Positions 7,098 to 15,090 of a stretch of DNA of 32,800 nucleotides are shown here, piece by piece (position 1 is the stretch's first letter; the number at the start of each line of letters is the position of its first letter). Origin of the DNA: Micavibrio sp. UBA2705 (GTDB taxonomy: Bacteria; Pseudomonadota; Alphaproteobacteria; Micavibrionales; Micavibrionaceae); NCBI GenBank assembly GCA_002354205.1, contig DELD01000032.1:1-32800 (forward strand). The letters run 5' to 3'. The position numbers and the translations under genes are program-made. Under the pieces are notes generated by a model. It worked only from the letters and a program-made list of their open reading frames with translations, searched no databases and had not been told where the DNA came from.

Positions 7098-7926
7098 AAA
7101 GCGTTGCCGTTTTCTGTGTTGGGGGCTGCTTTATATCGTGCGAGGCCTGCTGCGCGAGGGTGGGCTCATGAGATACATTACTTTCCATGACAGCATGGAT
7201 CGCTTGCTTAACGTCACGCACAACGACATCCACATAATCGGGCTTATCTTCATCGGTTAATGCGTCGCTGATTAAAATTGTCATCATCCCCAGCCTTTTG
7301 GCTTCAATAAGGTTTTTGGCTGTGTCCTCAACCATAGCACAGCTTGCGCCGCGCTTATCCTCGCTTTGCGGCAGGTTCATTTTATCCATGAGTCTTTTAT
7401 AAAATAAGTCGCCTTCGTTTTTGCCTTTGCAGTCTGCGTCGTCCTTAGTGAAAATGTTGGTGTCATTAAAGTAGCGTGCCAAGCCGCCATTCTCACGTAC
7501 TGAAAATTGTGTCCACGGTAAATTGCCATGTGTTGCTATGTTGACGTTAACCCCCGCAATGCGTAATTGGCCAATTTCTGCCGTCGGTGCGGCGCTTTGA
7601 TCAAAAAAACCTTTAACGGCAAGGCGGGAAAGTTCTTCATAATGTAAACCGCGCAGGCGCAGTAGCTCTTCGCCGCGCGTTTCCGGGCAGGGAATGTCTG
7701 ACACGAACATACCAAAAGAGCTTTTATAGTCTTTTTGCGATTGACGAATAAGCGTTTCTATTTCTGCGGGTGATTTATCGGGGTAGCGTGGCTGCACTGC
7801 GCGCACGGCGGCCTGCATGTGGCGCTGTTTAACGTCTGCTGGCTCTGGGTAGAGCGTACCGTCATTGTCAAAAATGACATGGTCTATCTTTGTGTTATGC
7901 GTATATGTTTTCTCTGCTTGACCCAC
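7084..7926 (-). CDS. HAD-superfamily hydrolase, pyrimidine 5'-nucleotidase-like
   Basis: This is a cytoplasmic haloacid-dehalogenase-type phosphatase of 280 residues. Motif I is FDNDGTLYPEP near residue 20, supplying the nucleophilic Asp and the second catalytic Asp. The IATHG block fits motif II. VEDTAKN near residue 205 fits the acidic metal-binding motif IV. The form DNDGTLYP is typical of the pyrimidine 5'-nucleotidase subgroup, so a nucleoside monophosphate is the likely substrate. This is family-level inference. The start is a GTG at 7926, with GAGG 9 nt upstream. The 3' end overlaps the 72-codon gene, and the Trm112-type gene lies 108 nt upstream on the same strand. Confidence 0.82.
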   Translation of the reverse strand: MGQAEKTYTHNTKIDHVIFDNDGTLYPEPADVKQRHMQAAVRAVQPRYPDKSPAEIETLIRQSQKDYKSSFGMFVSDIPCPETRGEELLRLRGLHYEELSRLAVKGFFDQSAAPTAEIGQLRIAGVNVNIATHGNLPWTQFSVRENGGLARYFNDTNIFTKDDADCKGKNEGDLFYKRLMDKMNLPQSEDKRGASCAMVEDTAKNLIEAKRLGMMTILISDALTDEDKPDYVDVVVRDVKQAIHAVMESNVSHEPTLAQQASHDIKQPPTQKTATLYDPV

Positions 7927-8034
7927 TTTTCACTGCCTCATTTTTTAATTCGTATTTCGCACAATTATGCCGATAAAAGGATAATATTTAATTAATGTGC
8001 TCTGGTGAATGTCCGCTGGTGAGGCGCGCGGTGG

Positions 8035-8226
8035 CTATTTCTTTATTTCGCGATCTTCTAATTGGCGTGCTTGCTCAACCAGCATCACCGGGATACCGTC
8101 TTTGATAGGGTAGGCAAGGTCAGCTTGGTCAGAGATAAGCTCATCTTTATCTGCATTAAAGCGCAGTGGTGCTTTCGTCACGGGGCAGACGAGAATTTCT
8201 AAAAGTTTCTTATTAATTTCACCCAT
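8035..8226 (-). CDS. Trm112/YcaR-family small protein
   Basis: A 63-residue protein of the Trm112-like family, whose eukaryotic and archaeal members activate methyltransferases. The bacterial role is unclear. The family pattern LLEILVCPVTKAPL is at residues 8-21 and AYPIKDGIPVMLVEQAR is at about 38-54. Only one cysteine remains (CPVTK), so the zinc site seen in CPxC-type relatives is lost; one-cysteine forms are common in alphaproteobacteria as far as I recall. The ATG at 8226 follows AAGGA at 8-nt spacing. The gene may be cotranscribed with the HAD gene downstream. Confidence 0.88.
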   Translation of the reverse strand: MGEINKKLLEILVCPVTKAPLRFNADKDELISDQADLAYPIKDGIPVMLVEQARQLEDREIKK

Positions 8227-8284
8227 TAATATGTTCCTTGTTTATGTGCGCATTGTGCAAATCTAGTGACGCAGATATGCCAGT

Positions 8285-10351
8285 TTACGGCGCTAAGGGC
8301 AAGTGAAATTTAACGCTTGTGCCTTCGCCGAGCGTAGATTCTATACGCATCGTGCCGTTATGCAATTCGACTAGCTCTTTGGTTATCGCAAGGCCAAGGC
8401 CGCTACCCTCGTGGCTACGTGTGTCGTGCGATGCTGCTTGTTCAAACGGATTGGTTATATCGTTGATTTTATCGGCGGGAATGCCAATGCCTGTGTCGCT
8501 AACACAAATTGTTATTTCGCCTTCACTTTTTGCGCAGAGCACGGAAATATGCCCGCCTTCATCACTAAACTTAACCGCGTTTGAGAGCAGGTTCAGCATC
8601 ACCTGCAAAATGGCGCGGCGATCTGCGTCAATTTGTATGTCTTCATCATCTATATCGAGCGAAACTTTAACTTTAGCGTCATTGGCTTTGCCTTCCATCA
8701 TGTGAACGGCAAGGCGGACGACTTTTGCAATATGCAGTGGCTCAACATCAAGCTCATATTTGCCTGCTTCCATTTTTGACATGTCAAGAATGTCACTGAT
8801 AAGGTCAAGTAAATGTTCGCCGCTTTCACGGATGCCGCCAATATAATCTAAATATTTTTCTGTGCCAATCGGTCCTAGCAGCTGTCTTTGCATCATTTCA
8901 GAAAAGCCGATAATTGCGTTGAGTGGCGTGCGTAATTCGTGGCTCATATTGGCTAAAAACTGCGATTTAGCCGCATATGCACGCTCTGCCGCTTCTTTGG
9001 CGTTACGCAAATCGCGCTCGTGATTTGTGCGTTCGGTCACATCTTGAATAACGCCAAACAGCGATGAAACATCACCTTGGCTATCAAGTTCACAGCGGCC
9101 TTGCAGTTTTAAGCTGCGCTCTTCGTTGTTGGGGAGAAGGATTGAAAATTCCATTTCGTAGTTATTTTTTTCAATCATCGCGCGCTGGAAAGCTTGCATC
9201 ATCCGCCCGACATCGCGGCGGCGCAGCAAGCTGTTGACGCTTTCGATGGATGGCGTAAATTTCTCGGCACTGACACCAAAAATACGGAACAGCTCAGCCG
9301 ACCATGAAATATTGCCTTGGCCTATTTCCCAGCGCCAATGCCCCATCTGGCCAATTTCTTGCGCTTCAGAAAGCTGTGTTTGGTGACGGATAAGCTCGTC
9401 CTCGTGGCGTTTTGCGTCTGTCATATCGCGCCCAACGGTATAAAGCGCGTCTTGCGTGCTACGGACTTTCCATTCGGTCCAGCGCGTTTCGCCATCACGC
9501 GCAACAATGCGCGTTTCAAAAAATATTGTGCTGTTATGTGTATCAAAGCTGCTGTCATCAGTGCCGTCATCATGCGATTCATTGACGATGCTTTTTATGA
9601 TTGTACGCACATGGGCGCGATCTTCAGGGTGAATAAGGTCAATAAAGCTCATCGCGCCAAGTTGCGCGGCGCTATAGCCTAGATTGCGGTGAATAGTGTG
9701 GTTAATGTCTTTGAAACTGCCATCGGCGCTAATCACGGCCATTAATTCATGCGACATGTTCAAAAACGTTGAGACGTCTTGCTCACTAAGTTCGCTGGCA
9801 TCAAGCAGACTTGTTGCGCTGCGTTCTTGCCCCTGCGCGCTCTGGGCGCTTATGATTTTCTCTATAGTATGCGGTATTTCTGTTGCGCTGCCCATATGCG
9901 CATCATCGACAGGGAAGCTTGCAATGATGTATTCTTCCCCGTTTTTGCCTTGTAGTGTTTGGAAAGCTAATTGCGGCGGATAGCTTGCCGCTTCAGACCC
10001 AAAACTGCGAGAGCGATCAAAATACGATACGTTTTGTATTCCATTGTCAATTTTTAGACTGTCTGTGCGTTCTATTGTGCCAAAGCCGAGGGCTTGCCTT
10101 GAATCTATCGCGTCGCCATCATCAAACATTATAAAATCGAGCAGATGTGTACCGCTTAGCGCACCGTCTTTATGCAGCGCGTTGAACTTAGGGTCAGCAT
10201 AAACGCAAAGGCCGTCAGCGCTAAACAGGGCGCGTGAAATGTCGGCATGCGCGCGCTCAACCACATCAGATTTTGTTTCCAAGGCCGTCTTTTTTAATTT
10301 TGTTTCGGCGGGCGCCGGATTTTTGCTTTTAAATACAGACTTAAAGGGCAT
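8285..10351 (-). CDS. Cytoplasmic multi-PAS sensor histidine kinase
   Basis: An orphan two-component kinase of about 688 residues with no membrane helix, so it is probably soluble or recruited to a site in the cell. A diverged PAS-like region lies in the first 150 residues. A PAS domain follows at about 205-310 (ISADGSFKDINHTIHRNLGYSAAQ), and a PAS fold with its PAC tail at about 330-440 (GHWRWEIGQGNISWSAELFRIFG). The HisKA domain has the phospho-acceptor His near 471 in NMSHELRTPLNAIIGFSEMM. The ATPase domain has NLLSNAVKF, DTGIGIP and GSGLGLAI. The H-box region, with GPIGTEKYLDYIGGIRESG, resembles the DivJ/PleC/PdhS group of alphaproteobacterial cell-cycle kinases. No response regulator is adjacent. 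The ATG at 10351 is chosen over a TTG at 10360; neither has a clear ribosome-binding site. The gene is divergent from usg. Confidence 0.93.
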   Translation of the reverse strand: MPFKSVFKSKNPAPAETKLKKTALETKSDVVERAHADISRALFSADGLCVYADPKFNALHKDGALSGTHLLDFIMFDDGDAIDSRQALGFGTIERTDSLKIDNGIQNVSYFDRSRSFGSEAASYPPQLAFQTLQGKNGEEYIIASFPVDDAHMGSATEIPHTIEKIISAQSAQGQERSATSLLDASELSEQDVSTFLNMSHELMAVISADGSFKDINHTIHRNLGYSAAQLGAMSFIDLIHPEDRAHVRTIIKSIVNESHDDGTDDSSFDTHNSTIFFETRIVARDGETRWTEWKVRSTQDALYTVGRDMTDAKRHEDELIRHQTQLSEAQEIGQMGHWRWEIGQGNISWSAELFRIFGVSAEKFTPSIESVNSLLRRRDVGRMMQAFQRAMIEKNNYEMEFSILLPNNEERSLKLQGRCELDSQGDVSSLFGVIQDVTERTNHERDLRNAKEAAERAYAAKSQFLANMSHELRTPLNAIIGFSEMMQRQLLGPIGTEKYLDYIGGIRESGEHLLDLISDILDMSKMEAGKYELDVEPLHIAKVVRLAVHMMEGKANDAKVKVSLDIDDEDIQIDADRRAILQVMLNLLSNAVKFSDEGGHISVLCAKSEGEITICVSDTGIGIPADKINDITNPFEQAASHDTRSHEGSGLGLAITKELVELHNGTMRIESTLGEGTSVKFHLPLAP

Positions 10352-10568
10352 AACACACAAACTGTTAAGAGGAATAGTGTTTTGATTCTACATAAGAGGG
10401 AATCATCTTGCCAAGGTAAAGCACAAAGAAAGCACGACTTATCCACGCAATTAAAAGGCGAGCGCATAACATAAAAATTTTAAATGTGTTAACCATATGT
10501 AAACGAACGATAATTAAGATGGTAAGTCTAGGAGAGTATCTTTGAGACGAATGCAGGAGAACTTGCAC

Positions 10569-10835
10569 ATGGCGAATTTAGAACAGCAGCTTATTAAAAA
10601 TTACCGCTTAACAACGGCGGAAATTCTGTATCGCTTGCCGGATCACCCGGAGCTTTTACAAAGCTTTATTTGGCAAGAATACGATATTTCACCTAAATTC
10701 CCCGTACTTAAAGGATTCCTTGATTTTTGGACACGTGAAATTGATGGCAAACTCCATTCAGTTTATGTTGCGAGTAAAGAAATTATTTCCCCCGGCGAAA
10801 TTGGCTTTTATAATGCGGAATTTGTCTTGCATTAA
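10569..10835 (+). CDS. usg: Usg family protein
   Basis: An 88-residue protein of the small Usg family, conserved in alphaproteobacteria and of unknown biochemical function. The name comes from a position upstream of a trp gene in other species. Family hallmarks are YRLTTAEILYRLPDHPELLQ near residue 12, then FIWQEYDISPKFPVLKGFLDF and WTREIDGKLHSV. I chose the ATG at 10569 because AGGAG (10555-10559) lies 9 nt upstream. Upstream alternatives (ATG 10551, TTG 10542) would add residues absent from the family pattern. It is followed immediately by the promoter of the next gene. No trp gene is present here. Confidence 0.9.
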   Translation: MANLEQQLIKNYRLTTAEILYRLPDHPELLQSFIWQEYDISPKFPVLKGFLDFWTREIDGKLHSVYVASKEIISPGEIGFYNAEFVLH

Positions 10836-10837
10836 AC

Positions 10838-10865
10838 TTGACATAAATGCGCATCTCTTTATATT
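10838..10865 (+). promoter_or_regulatory. Consensus-like sigma70 promoter for the gene at 10905
   Basis: TTGACA (10838-10843) is followed by a 16-nt spacer and TATATT (10860-10865). It begins 3 nt after the usg stop codon. The predicted start site is near 10872, giving a leader of about 33 nt. Confidence 0.7.
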
Positions 10866-10904
10866 ACCCATATAATATAATAACAATATACATGGGGTTC
10901 AAAT

Positions 10905-11336
10905 ATGAGTTTGTCCGAGAAGCTTAAAAAGCTGAAAAATGATGATGGCGCACAAGAACAAGCGCAACATCAACAAACACTCAATAAGCGAGAAAAAATC
11001 ATGACAGCTTTGTTTAATCGCCTTGCTAAAGGTGATGATGACTTCGCCGCAAGCCTAATCGCAAATGGCTCTGCGGAGGTGACTATCGCTAATTATGATT
11101 TGCAAGGTGGTTTTAACCTCTTTGCGCGTATGCTGGGCAACAGGCTGTCAGATAAGGTCGCCTGCGAAGCGATAACGCTCGATGCTATTAGGCGAAACAA
11201 GGCCTATATTGACTTTAGTCTAGAGCTTAAAAAGGCAGGCTATAGCATTACAGATGAAAATATCGTGCATCAGCAAGACGCGCCAAAGATTATGCGCGTT
11301 AACTATGAATTATCCGTAGCGCCATTGGTAAAATAA
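10905..11336 (+). CDS. Conserved-looking hypothetical protein
   Basis: A 143-residue soluble protein that I cannot assign. The first 40 residues are highly charged and probably coiled-coil or disordered (SEKLKKLKNDDGAQEQAQHQ). The rest looks like a compact alpha/beta domain, with segments LFNRLAKGDDDFAASLIANG and ITDENIVHQQDAPKIMRVNY. It has no cysteines in motif arrangement, no signal peptide and no membrane helix. The ATG is preceded by GGGG at 7-nt spacing. The gene is a clean monocistronic unit with its own promoter (10838-10865) and strong terminator (11361-11393), which supports it being real and well expressed. Confidence 0.8.
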   Translation: MSLSEKLKKLKNDDGAQEQAQHQQTLNKREKIMTALFNRLAKGDDDFAASLIANGSAEVTIANYDLQGGFNLFARMLGNRLSDKVACEAITLDAIRRNKAYIDFSLELKKAGYSITDENIVHQQDAPKIMRVNYELSVAPLVK

Positions 11337-11360
11337 ACCCATGGGCGAGATGTCGCTTTA

Positions 11361-11393
11361 AAAAGCTGCAGAGCTTTATCTGCGGCTTTTTTT
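11361..11393 (+). terminator. Intrinsic terminator after the hypothetical gene
   Basis: A 12-bp stem (AAAAGCTGCAGA pairing with TCTGCGGCTTTT, one G-U pair) with a 6-nt loop is followed by a run of seven Ts. It sits 24 nt after the stop. Confidence 0.9.
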
Positions 11394-11487
11394 ATGCGGC
11401 GCAGGCGAAAAATGACTTGGAAAGTTCACTGATATTCGCTATGACCCTATATCCACCAAAAATAATAAATGAAGAGTAAGCGTAGCG

Positions 11488-12519
11488 ATGAGTAATGAGC
11501 AGCATAAAACAGATGTGATAATTATTGGCGCTGGCCCTGTCGGGCTTTTTGCCGTGTTTGAACTTGGCCTGCTGGATATGAAAGCCCACTTAATCGATAT
11601 TCTCGATATGCCGGGCGGTCAATGCGCGGAGCTTTACCCTGAAAAGCCGATCTATGATATTCCTGCTTTCCCTGTAATTTCAGGGCAAGAACTTACCGAT
11701 AATTTAATGGCGCAAATTAAACCGTTTGACCCGACGTTCCACCTTGGGCAAATGGCGATTGGCCTGACTAAGCTTGAAAATGAAAATTGGCTTGTCGAAA
11801 CCGATATGGGTACAAAAATAGAAGCGCCCGTCATTGTCATCGCTGCGGGCGGTGGTTCGTTCATGCCGAAAAAACCATCTATCCCGAATTTAGAGGAATA
11901 TGAGGGTAAATCCGTATTCTACGCCGTGCGTAAAATGGAACAGTTTAAAGGTAAAAATATTTTGGTCGCTGGCGGCGGCGATAGTGCACTGGACTGGACG
12001 ATTAATTTACAGCCTGAGGCAAAATCAATGGCGCTTATACACCGCCGTCCCGAATTTCGCGCTGCGCCCGATAGCGTCAATAAAATGCAGGCGCTTGTCG
12101 GCGCCAATAAAATGAAGCTTTATGCTGGTAATTTAAAGCAGCTTCATGGTGTGAACGGTCAGTTAGAGGCTGTTACTGTTGAGCAGCGCGGCGAAGCCCC
12201 CTACCAAATTGAATGTGATACGTTGGTGGCCTTTTACGGCCTGACCATGAAATTAGGACCAATTGCTGGTTTCGGTCTTAACCTTGAGCAAAACTTAATT
12301 CCTGTTGATACTGAAAAATTCGAGACATCAACGCCGCGTATCTTCTCGATCGGTGACATTAATAGCTACCCAGGTAAGCTCAAATTGATTCTCTCAGGCT
12401 TCCACGAAGCCGCGCTGATGGCGCAGCAGGCCTTTCGCTATGTTTACCCTGATAAGAAGCTGCGTTTCCAATACACAACCTCATCCACCGACTTGCAAGG
12501 CAAGCTTGGCGTGAAATAG
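11488..12519 (+). CDS. Ferredoxin--NADP+ reductase, thioredoxin-reductase-like type
   Basis: This is an FAD enzyme passing electrons between NADPH and ferredoxin or flavodoxin in the cytoplasm. The 343-residue protein has the FAD-binding GAGPVG at residues 14-19 and GGQCAELYPEKPIYDIPAFP near 48. The NADPH-binding GGGDSALDW is near 160. The C-terminal FAD motif GDINSYPGKLKLILSGFHEAA is near 290. The CxxC active site of true thioredoxin reductases is missing, which is diagnostic of the type-2 ferredoxin-NADP reductase group (Bacillus YumC, Chlorobium FNR). The ATG at 11488 has only a weak ribosome-binding site. The gene is monocistronic and convergent with dps, sharing a terminator hairpin. Confidence 0.94.
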   Translation: MSNEQHKTDVIIIGAGPVGLFAVFELGLLDMKAHLIDILDMPGGQCAELYPEKPIYDIPAFPVISGQELTDNLMAQIKPFDPTFHLGQMAIGLTKLENENWLVETDMGTKIEAPVIVIAAGGGSFMPKKPSIPNLEEYEGKSVFYAVRKMEQFKGKNILVAGGGDSALDWTINLQPEAKSMALIHRRPEFRAAPDSVNKMQALVGANKMKLYAGNLKQLHGVNGQLEAVTVEQRGEAPYQIECDTLVAFYGLTMKLGPIAGFGLNLEQNLIPVDTEKFETSTPRIFSIGDINSYPGKLKLILSGFHEAALMAQQAFRYVYPDKKLRFQYTTSSTDLQGKLGVK

Positions 12520-12533
12520 GGGTAAAGCAAATA

Positions 12534-12563
12534 AAAAGGCGCGGTAAATATACAGCGCCTTTT
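12534..12563. terminator. Bidirectional terminator between FNR and dps
   Basis: AAAAGGCGC and GCGCCTTTT form a 9-bp stem, with an inner GTA/TAC pairing. The outgoing T-run is four on the plus strand and five on the minus strand. It serves both convergent genes. Confidence 0.75.
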
Positions 12564-12583
12564 CTTTGTTTTTTAGCTGCGGT

Positions 12584-13051
12584 TTACTTCGCTGTGCTTC
12601 TGAGCATCCATGCGGCTTTTTCGTGTGCGGCTATGCGGCCGATCAAAAGGTCTGCTGTGGCTTCATCGCCTGCTTCTTGCGCGACAATGACGGCGTCTTG
12701 CATCTGGCTAACGAGGGCGGCGTTATCATCGGCGAGCATTTTAACCATGCTCATTGCGTCAGGCATCTGACCTGTTTCATCAATCGCGGCATGTTTTGAC
12801 AGCGTAGCAAAGTTTAGAGGCGCATATGCATCCAATGCGCGCAGCCTTTCGGCAATATCGTCCAAAGCAGCCCATATTTCATTATATTGTTCTTCGAACA
12901 TACCATGGAGTGAATGGAAGTGCGCGCCTTCAACATTCCAATGGAAGCTATGGGTTTTGAAATAGACCATAAAGCTGTTCGCGAGCGTTTCTTGCAGCGC
13001 CTTTTCGACGGAGCTTTTTGCTTTTGTGTTAATGCTGGCTGTGTTTGACAT
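12584..13051 (-). CDS. dps: Dps-family DNA-protecting ferritin-like protein
   Basis: Dps forms dodecamers that oxidise and store iron and shield DNA during starvation and oxidative stress. The 155-residue protein has the ferroxidase signature HSFHWNVEGAHFHSLHGMFEEQYNEIW-type block at about residues 34-60, followed by DDIAERLRALD. The His, Asp and Glu ligands at the dimer interface are in place. The N-terminus is short with a few lysines (NTKAKSSVEK), so direct DNA binding could be modest. The ATG at 13051 follows AAGGA at good spacing. A possible promoter is at 13104-13131. The gene is divergent from the AsmA-like gene. Confidence 0.96.
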   Translation of the reverse strand: MSNTASINTKAKSSVEKALQETLANSFMVYFKTHSFHWNVEGAHFHSLHGMFEEQYNEIWAALDDIAERLRALDAYAPLNFATLSKHAAIDETGQMPDAMSMVKMLADDNAALVSQMQDAVIVAQEAGDEATADLLIGRIAAHEKAAWMLRSTAK

Positions 13052-13103
13052 TGTTATTTTCCTTATATGCTCTATGTTGTTTTTTGAATCTTCTGCTGTA
13101 GTT

Positions 13104-13131
13104 TATTTAGGTCTTATGATCTGTTAATCAA
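13104..13131 (-). promoter_or_regulatory. Possible dps promoter
   Basis: On the minus strand TTGATT (13131-13126), a 16-nt spacer and TAAATA (13109-13104) form a moderate sigma70-like match. It lies 53 nt upstream of the start codon. No OxyR or Fur site is recognisable. Confidence 0.35.
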
Positions 13132-13211
13132 CACCAGATTGTAAAGATTTCAGTAATAATTCTGTTCTATACTCCCTTTAACTTTAACACATATTCTATA
13201 TGGAGAATAAC

Positions 13212-14996
13212 ATGAAAGCGTTAAAAATTCTGTTTGGTATCTTTGCCACGATTTTCATTTTGGTCATCGGTGCGGGGCTCGCTTTAAATTATTTCCTTGA
13301 TCTGAATAAATATATTCCGCAGATGGAAGCAAAGCTTAACGATACAACGGGGCTGGAATGGACGATTAAAGGCCCAGTGAAGCTGGCGCTTTTTCCGGGC
13401 GCAAGCCTAGCGGTCAATGGTATTCGCGCCGAAGATAAAGGCGGGGCTAAAATTGCGCAGTTAAAGGGGCAAAGTTTTGCTTTTGAAAAGGCCGGCGCAA
13501 AAATTGCGTGGTTCCCACAAATCATGAGCAAGGAAGTTATCGTCAAGGAATTCGCGCTTGATCAACTGGATTACAGTAAAAAAGCGCCTGATGGTGCGGT
13601 GCAAAAAATCCATTTAGAACAATTGGCGCTAAAAGATATTTACGTTGGTTTTGCAGATATGGCAGAGACGGGCTTAATTATCCGGCCAAATAACGCAGAT
13701 AAAGGCATCGGTCTAAACCTTGCGGCGCAGATTGAACAGCTTGATAAAACAGGCATGCGCGCAAATGTTATGGATATTGATTTTAAAGCTCTTTTGGAAG
13801 TTAATGGCGGGGCAAATGCGCCGCTTCAAAAGCTGACGCTCAATGATGCGCAAATAGATGTGAACGCAAAAATGCCGAACTTTAAGGCAAGCGGCTTGGA
13901 TATAAAAATTAATACAAATATGGCGCTTGACCTTAGTGCCAAAACACTGGATTTAAGTGATGTGAAAATTGCCGCGGCGGGCGAGGCGCTCACGGGGCGT
14001 GCTAAGGTAAACTTTGCGCAAAAAGAACCTAAAATCACTTTTGATTTCAACGGACAAAGTGTGAATTTAGACGGTCTTCTTGCTTTAATGGCGCCAAAGG
14101 GTGAAACCAAAGCAGCAAAGAAAGCGCCCAAGCCCCTCCCTAGATTCACCATTGATGGTCATGTCGCCTTTGCGCAGGTAAAGATGGGTAATTTGACTGC
14201 AGATGCGGTTGACGCACAGATTAAAGGTCAAGGCGGGGCATATAGCGTTGCGCCGTTTAAAGCAAAAGTCTATGGCGGTGACGTGCTCGCGAATATGCGT
14301 GTACAAGGTGCAAATCTTCCTGCCGCTTGCGCCGTGGATTTTGATGTTAATAACGTTGGCCTTGGTGCATTACTTAAGGCTGCAGCAAACCAAGAGATGC
14401 TCGACGGTACGCTGCAAACAGCGGGTGATATAGCATTGCCCTGTTTGGCGGGGCCGATTGATATTGCAAAGGCAACAGGCGCTGTAAATAGCAGCGTGAG
14501 TAACGGCGTGATTAAGAAATGGAATGTATCCAAGGTGTTAAATCAGGCGCAATCTGTTGCCAGAGCTGTTTCTGAAGGCAAGGTCACTGATTTAGCGTCA
14601 GTACAGGCGGCGCTGGATGTCACTCAAGGTGATGAACGCTTTGAGTTTACAAAAATGATTGCGAATTTCACGCTGGCAAATGGCATTGCGCAAAACACCG
14701 TTTTTGATATGCAGGCGCCATTAAGCGAAGTCGGCGGAGATGGTCAGTTTGATTTAGTTAAGGGGCTAATGGATTACAATTTGCGCTTAAACTTATCAAA
14801 GACCAAAGATAATAATAAATATTTTGTGCCTATAAAGTTAAGTGGCCCATTTACCAAGCCTTCATATAAAATAGACACGCAAAAGCTGCTCTCTTCGCAG
14901 CTTGGCGGTAAGCTTAAAGAAAAGCTCAATAAAGAGCTTGATGGCAAGTTAGATGGCGGGTTAGGCGGCGAGCTGATGAAGGCCTTGCCGTTCTAA
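13212..14996 (+). CDS. AsmA-family protein
   Basis: A 594-residue envelope protein with an N-terminal membrane anchor (about residues 5-27) and a large periplasmic region. The first 150 residues have the AsmA N-terminal pattern, with WTIKGPVKLALFPGASLAVNGI. The AsmA-like C-terminal domain lies at about 420-580, with VSNGVIKKWNVSKVLNQAQSVARAV and LSGPFTKPSYKIDTQKLL. AsmA-like proteins are related to bridge-like lipid-transfer proteins and affect outer-membrane assembly. The role here is family inference. The last 30 residues are low-complexity Gly/Leu/Lys. The start is the ATG at 13212, with GGAG (13202-13205) 6 nt upstream. An ATG at 13200 adds four residues but lacks a ribosome-binding site. 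Confidence 0.88.
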   Translation: MKALKILFGIFATIFILVIGAGLALNYFLDLNKYIPQMEAKLNDTTGLEWTIKGPVKLALFPGASLAVNGIRAEDKGGAKIAQLKGQSFAFEKAGAKIAWFPQIMSKEVIVKEFALDQLDYSKKAPDGAVQKIHLEQLALKDIYVGFADMAETGLIIRPNNADKGIGLNLAAQIEQLDKTGMRANVMDIDFKALLEVNGGANAPLQKLTLNDAQIDVNAKMPNFKASGLDIKINTNMALDLSAKTLDLSDVKIAAAGEALTGRAKVNFAQKEPKITFDFNGQSVNLDGLLALMAPKGETKAAKKAPKPLPRFTIDGHVAFAQVKMGNLTADAVDAQIKGQGGAYSVAPFKAKVYGGDVLANMRVQGANLPAACAVDFDVNNVGLGALLKAAANQEMLDGTLQTAGDIALPCLAGPIDIAKATGAVNSSVSNGVIKKWNVSKVLNQAQSVARAVSEGKVTDLASVQAALDVTQGDERFEFTKMIANFTLANGIAQNTVFDMQAPLSEVGGDGQFDLVKGLMDYNLRLNLSKTKDNNKYFVPIKLSGPFTKPSYKIDTQKLLSSQLGGKLKEKLNKELDGKLDGGLGGELMKALPF

Positions 14997-15077
14997 AAGT
15001 AAAGGGGCTTGCGCGCTTTGTGTACGAAAAATGCAAAAAAAGCTGCGCAAGATCTGTTCAATGCTTGATTCCTAATG

Positions 15078-15090
15078 TATAAATATAACT
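15078..15090 (+). promoter_or_regulatory. Minus-10 element placed for a leaderless GST mRNA
   Basis: TATAAA (15078-15083) ends 7 nt before the ATG at 15091, and no Shine-Dalgarno sequence is present. If used, transcription would begin at or next to the start codon. A minus-35 box is poor (TGTTCA, 17 nt upstream). Confidence 0.4.

Noticed and set aside
10365..10568. Open frame on the minus strand with a hydrophobic middle
   Set aside because: It covers the divergent leader between the kinase and usg, has no ribosome-binding site, overlaps the usg translation-start region, and resembles no protein family.
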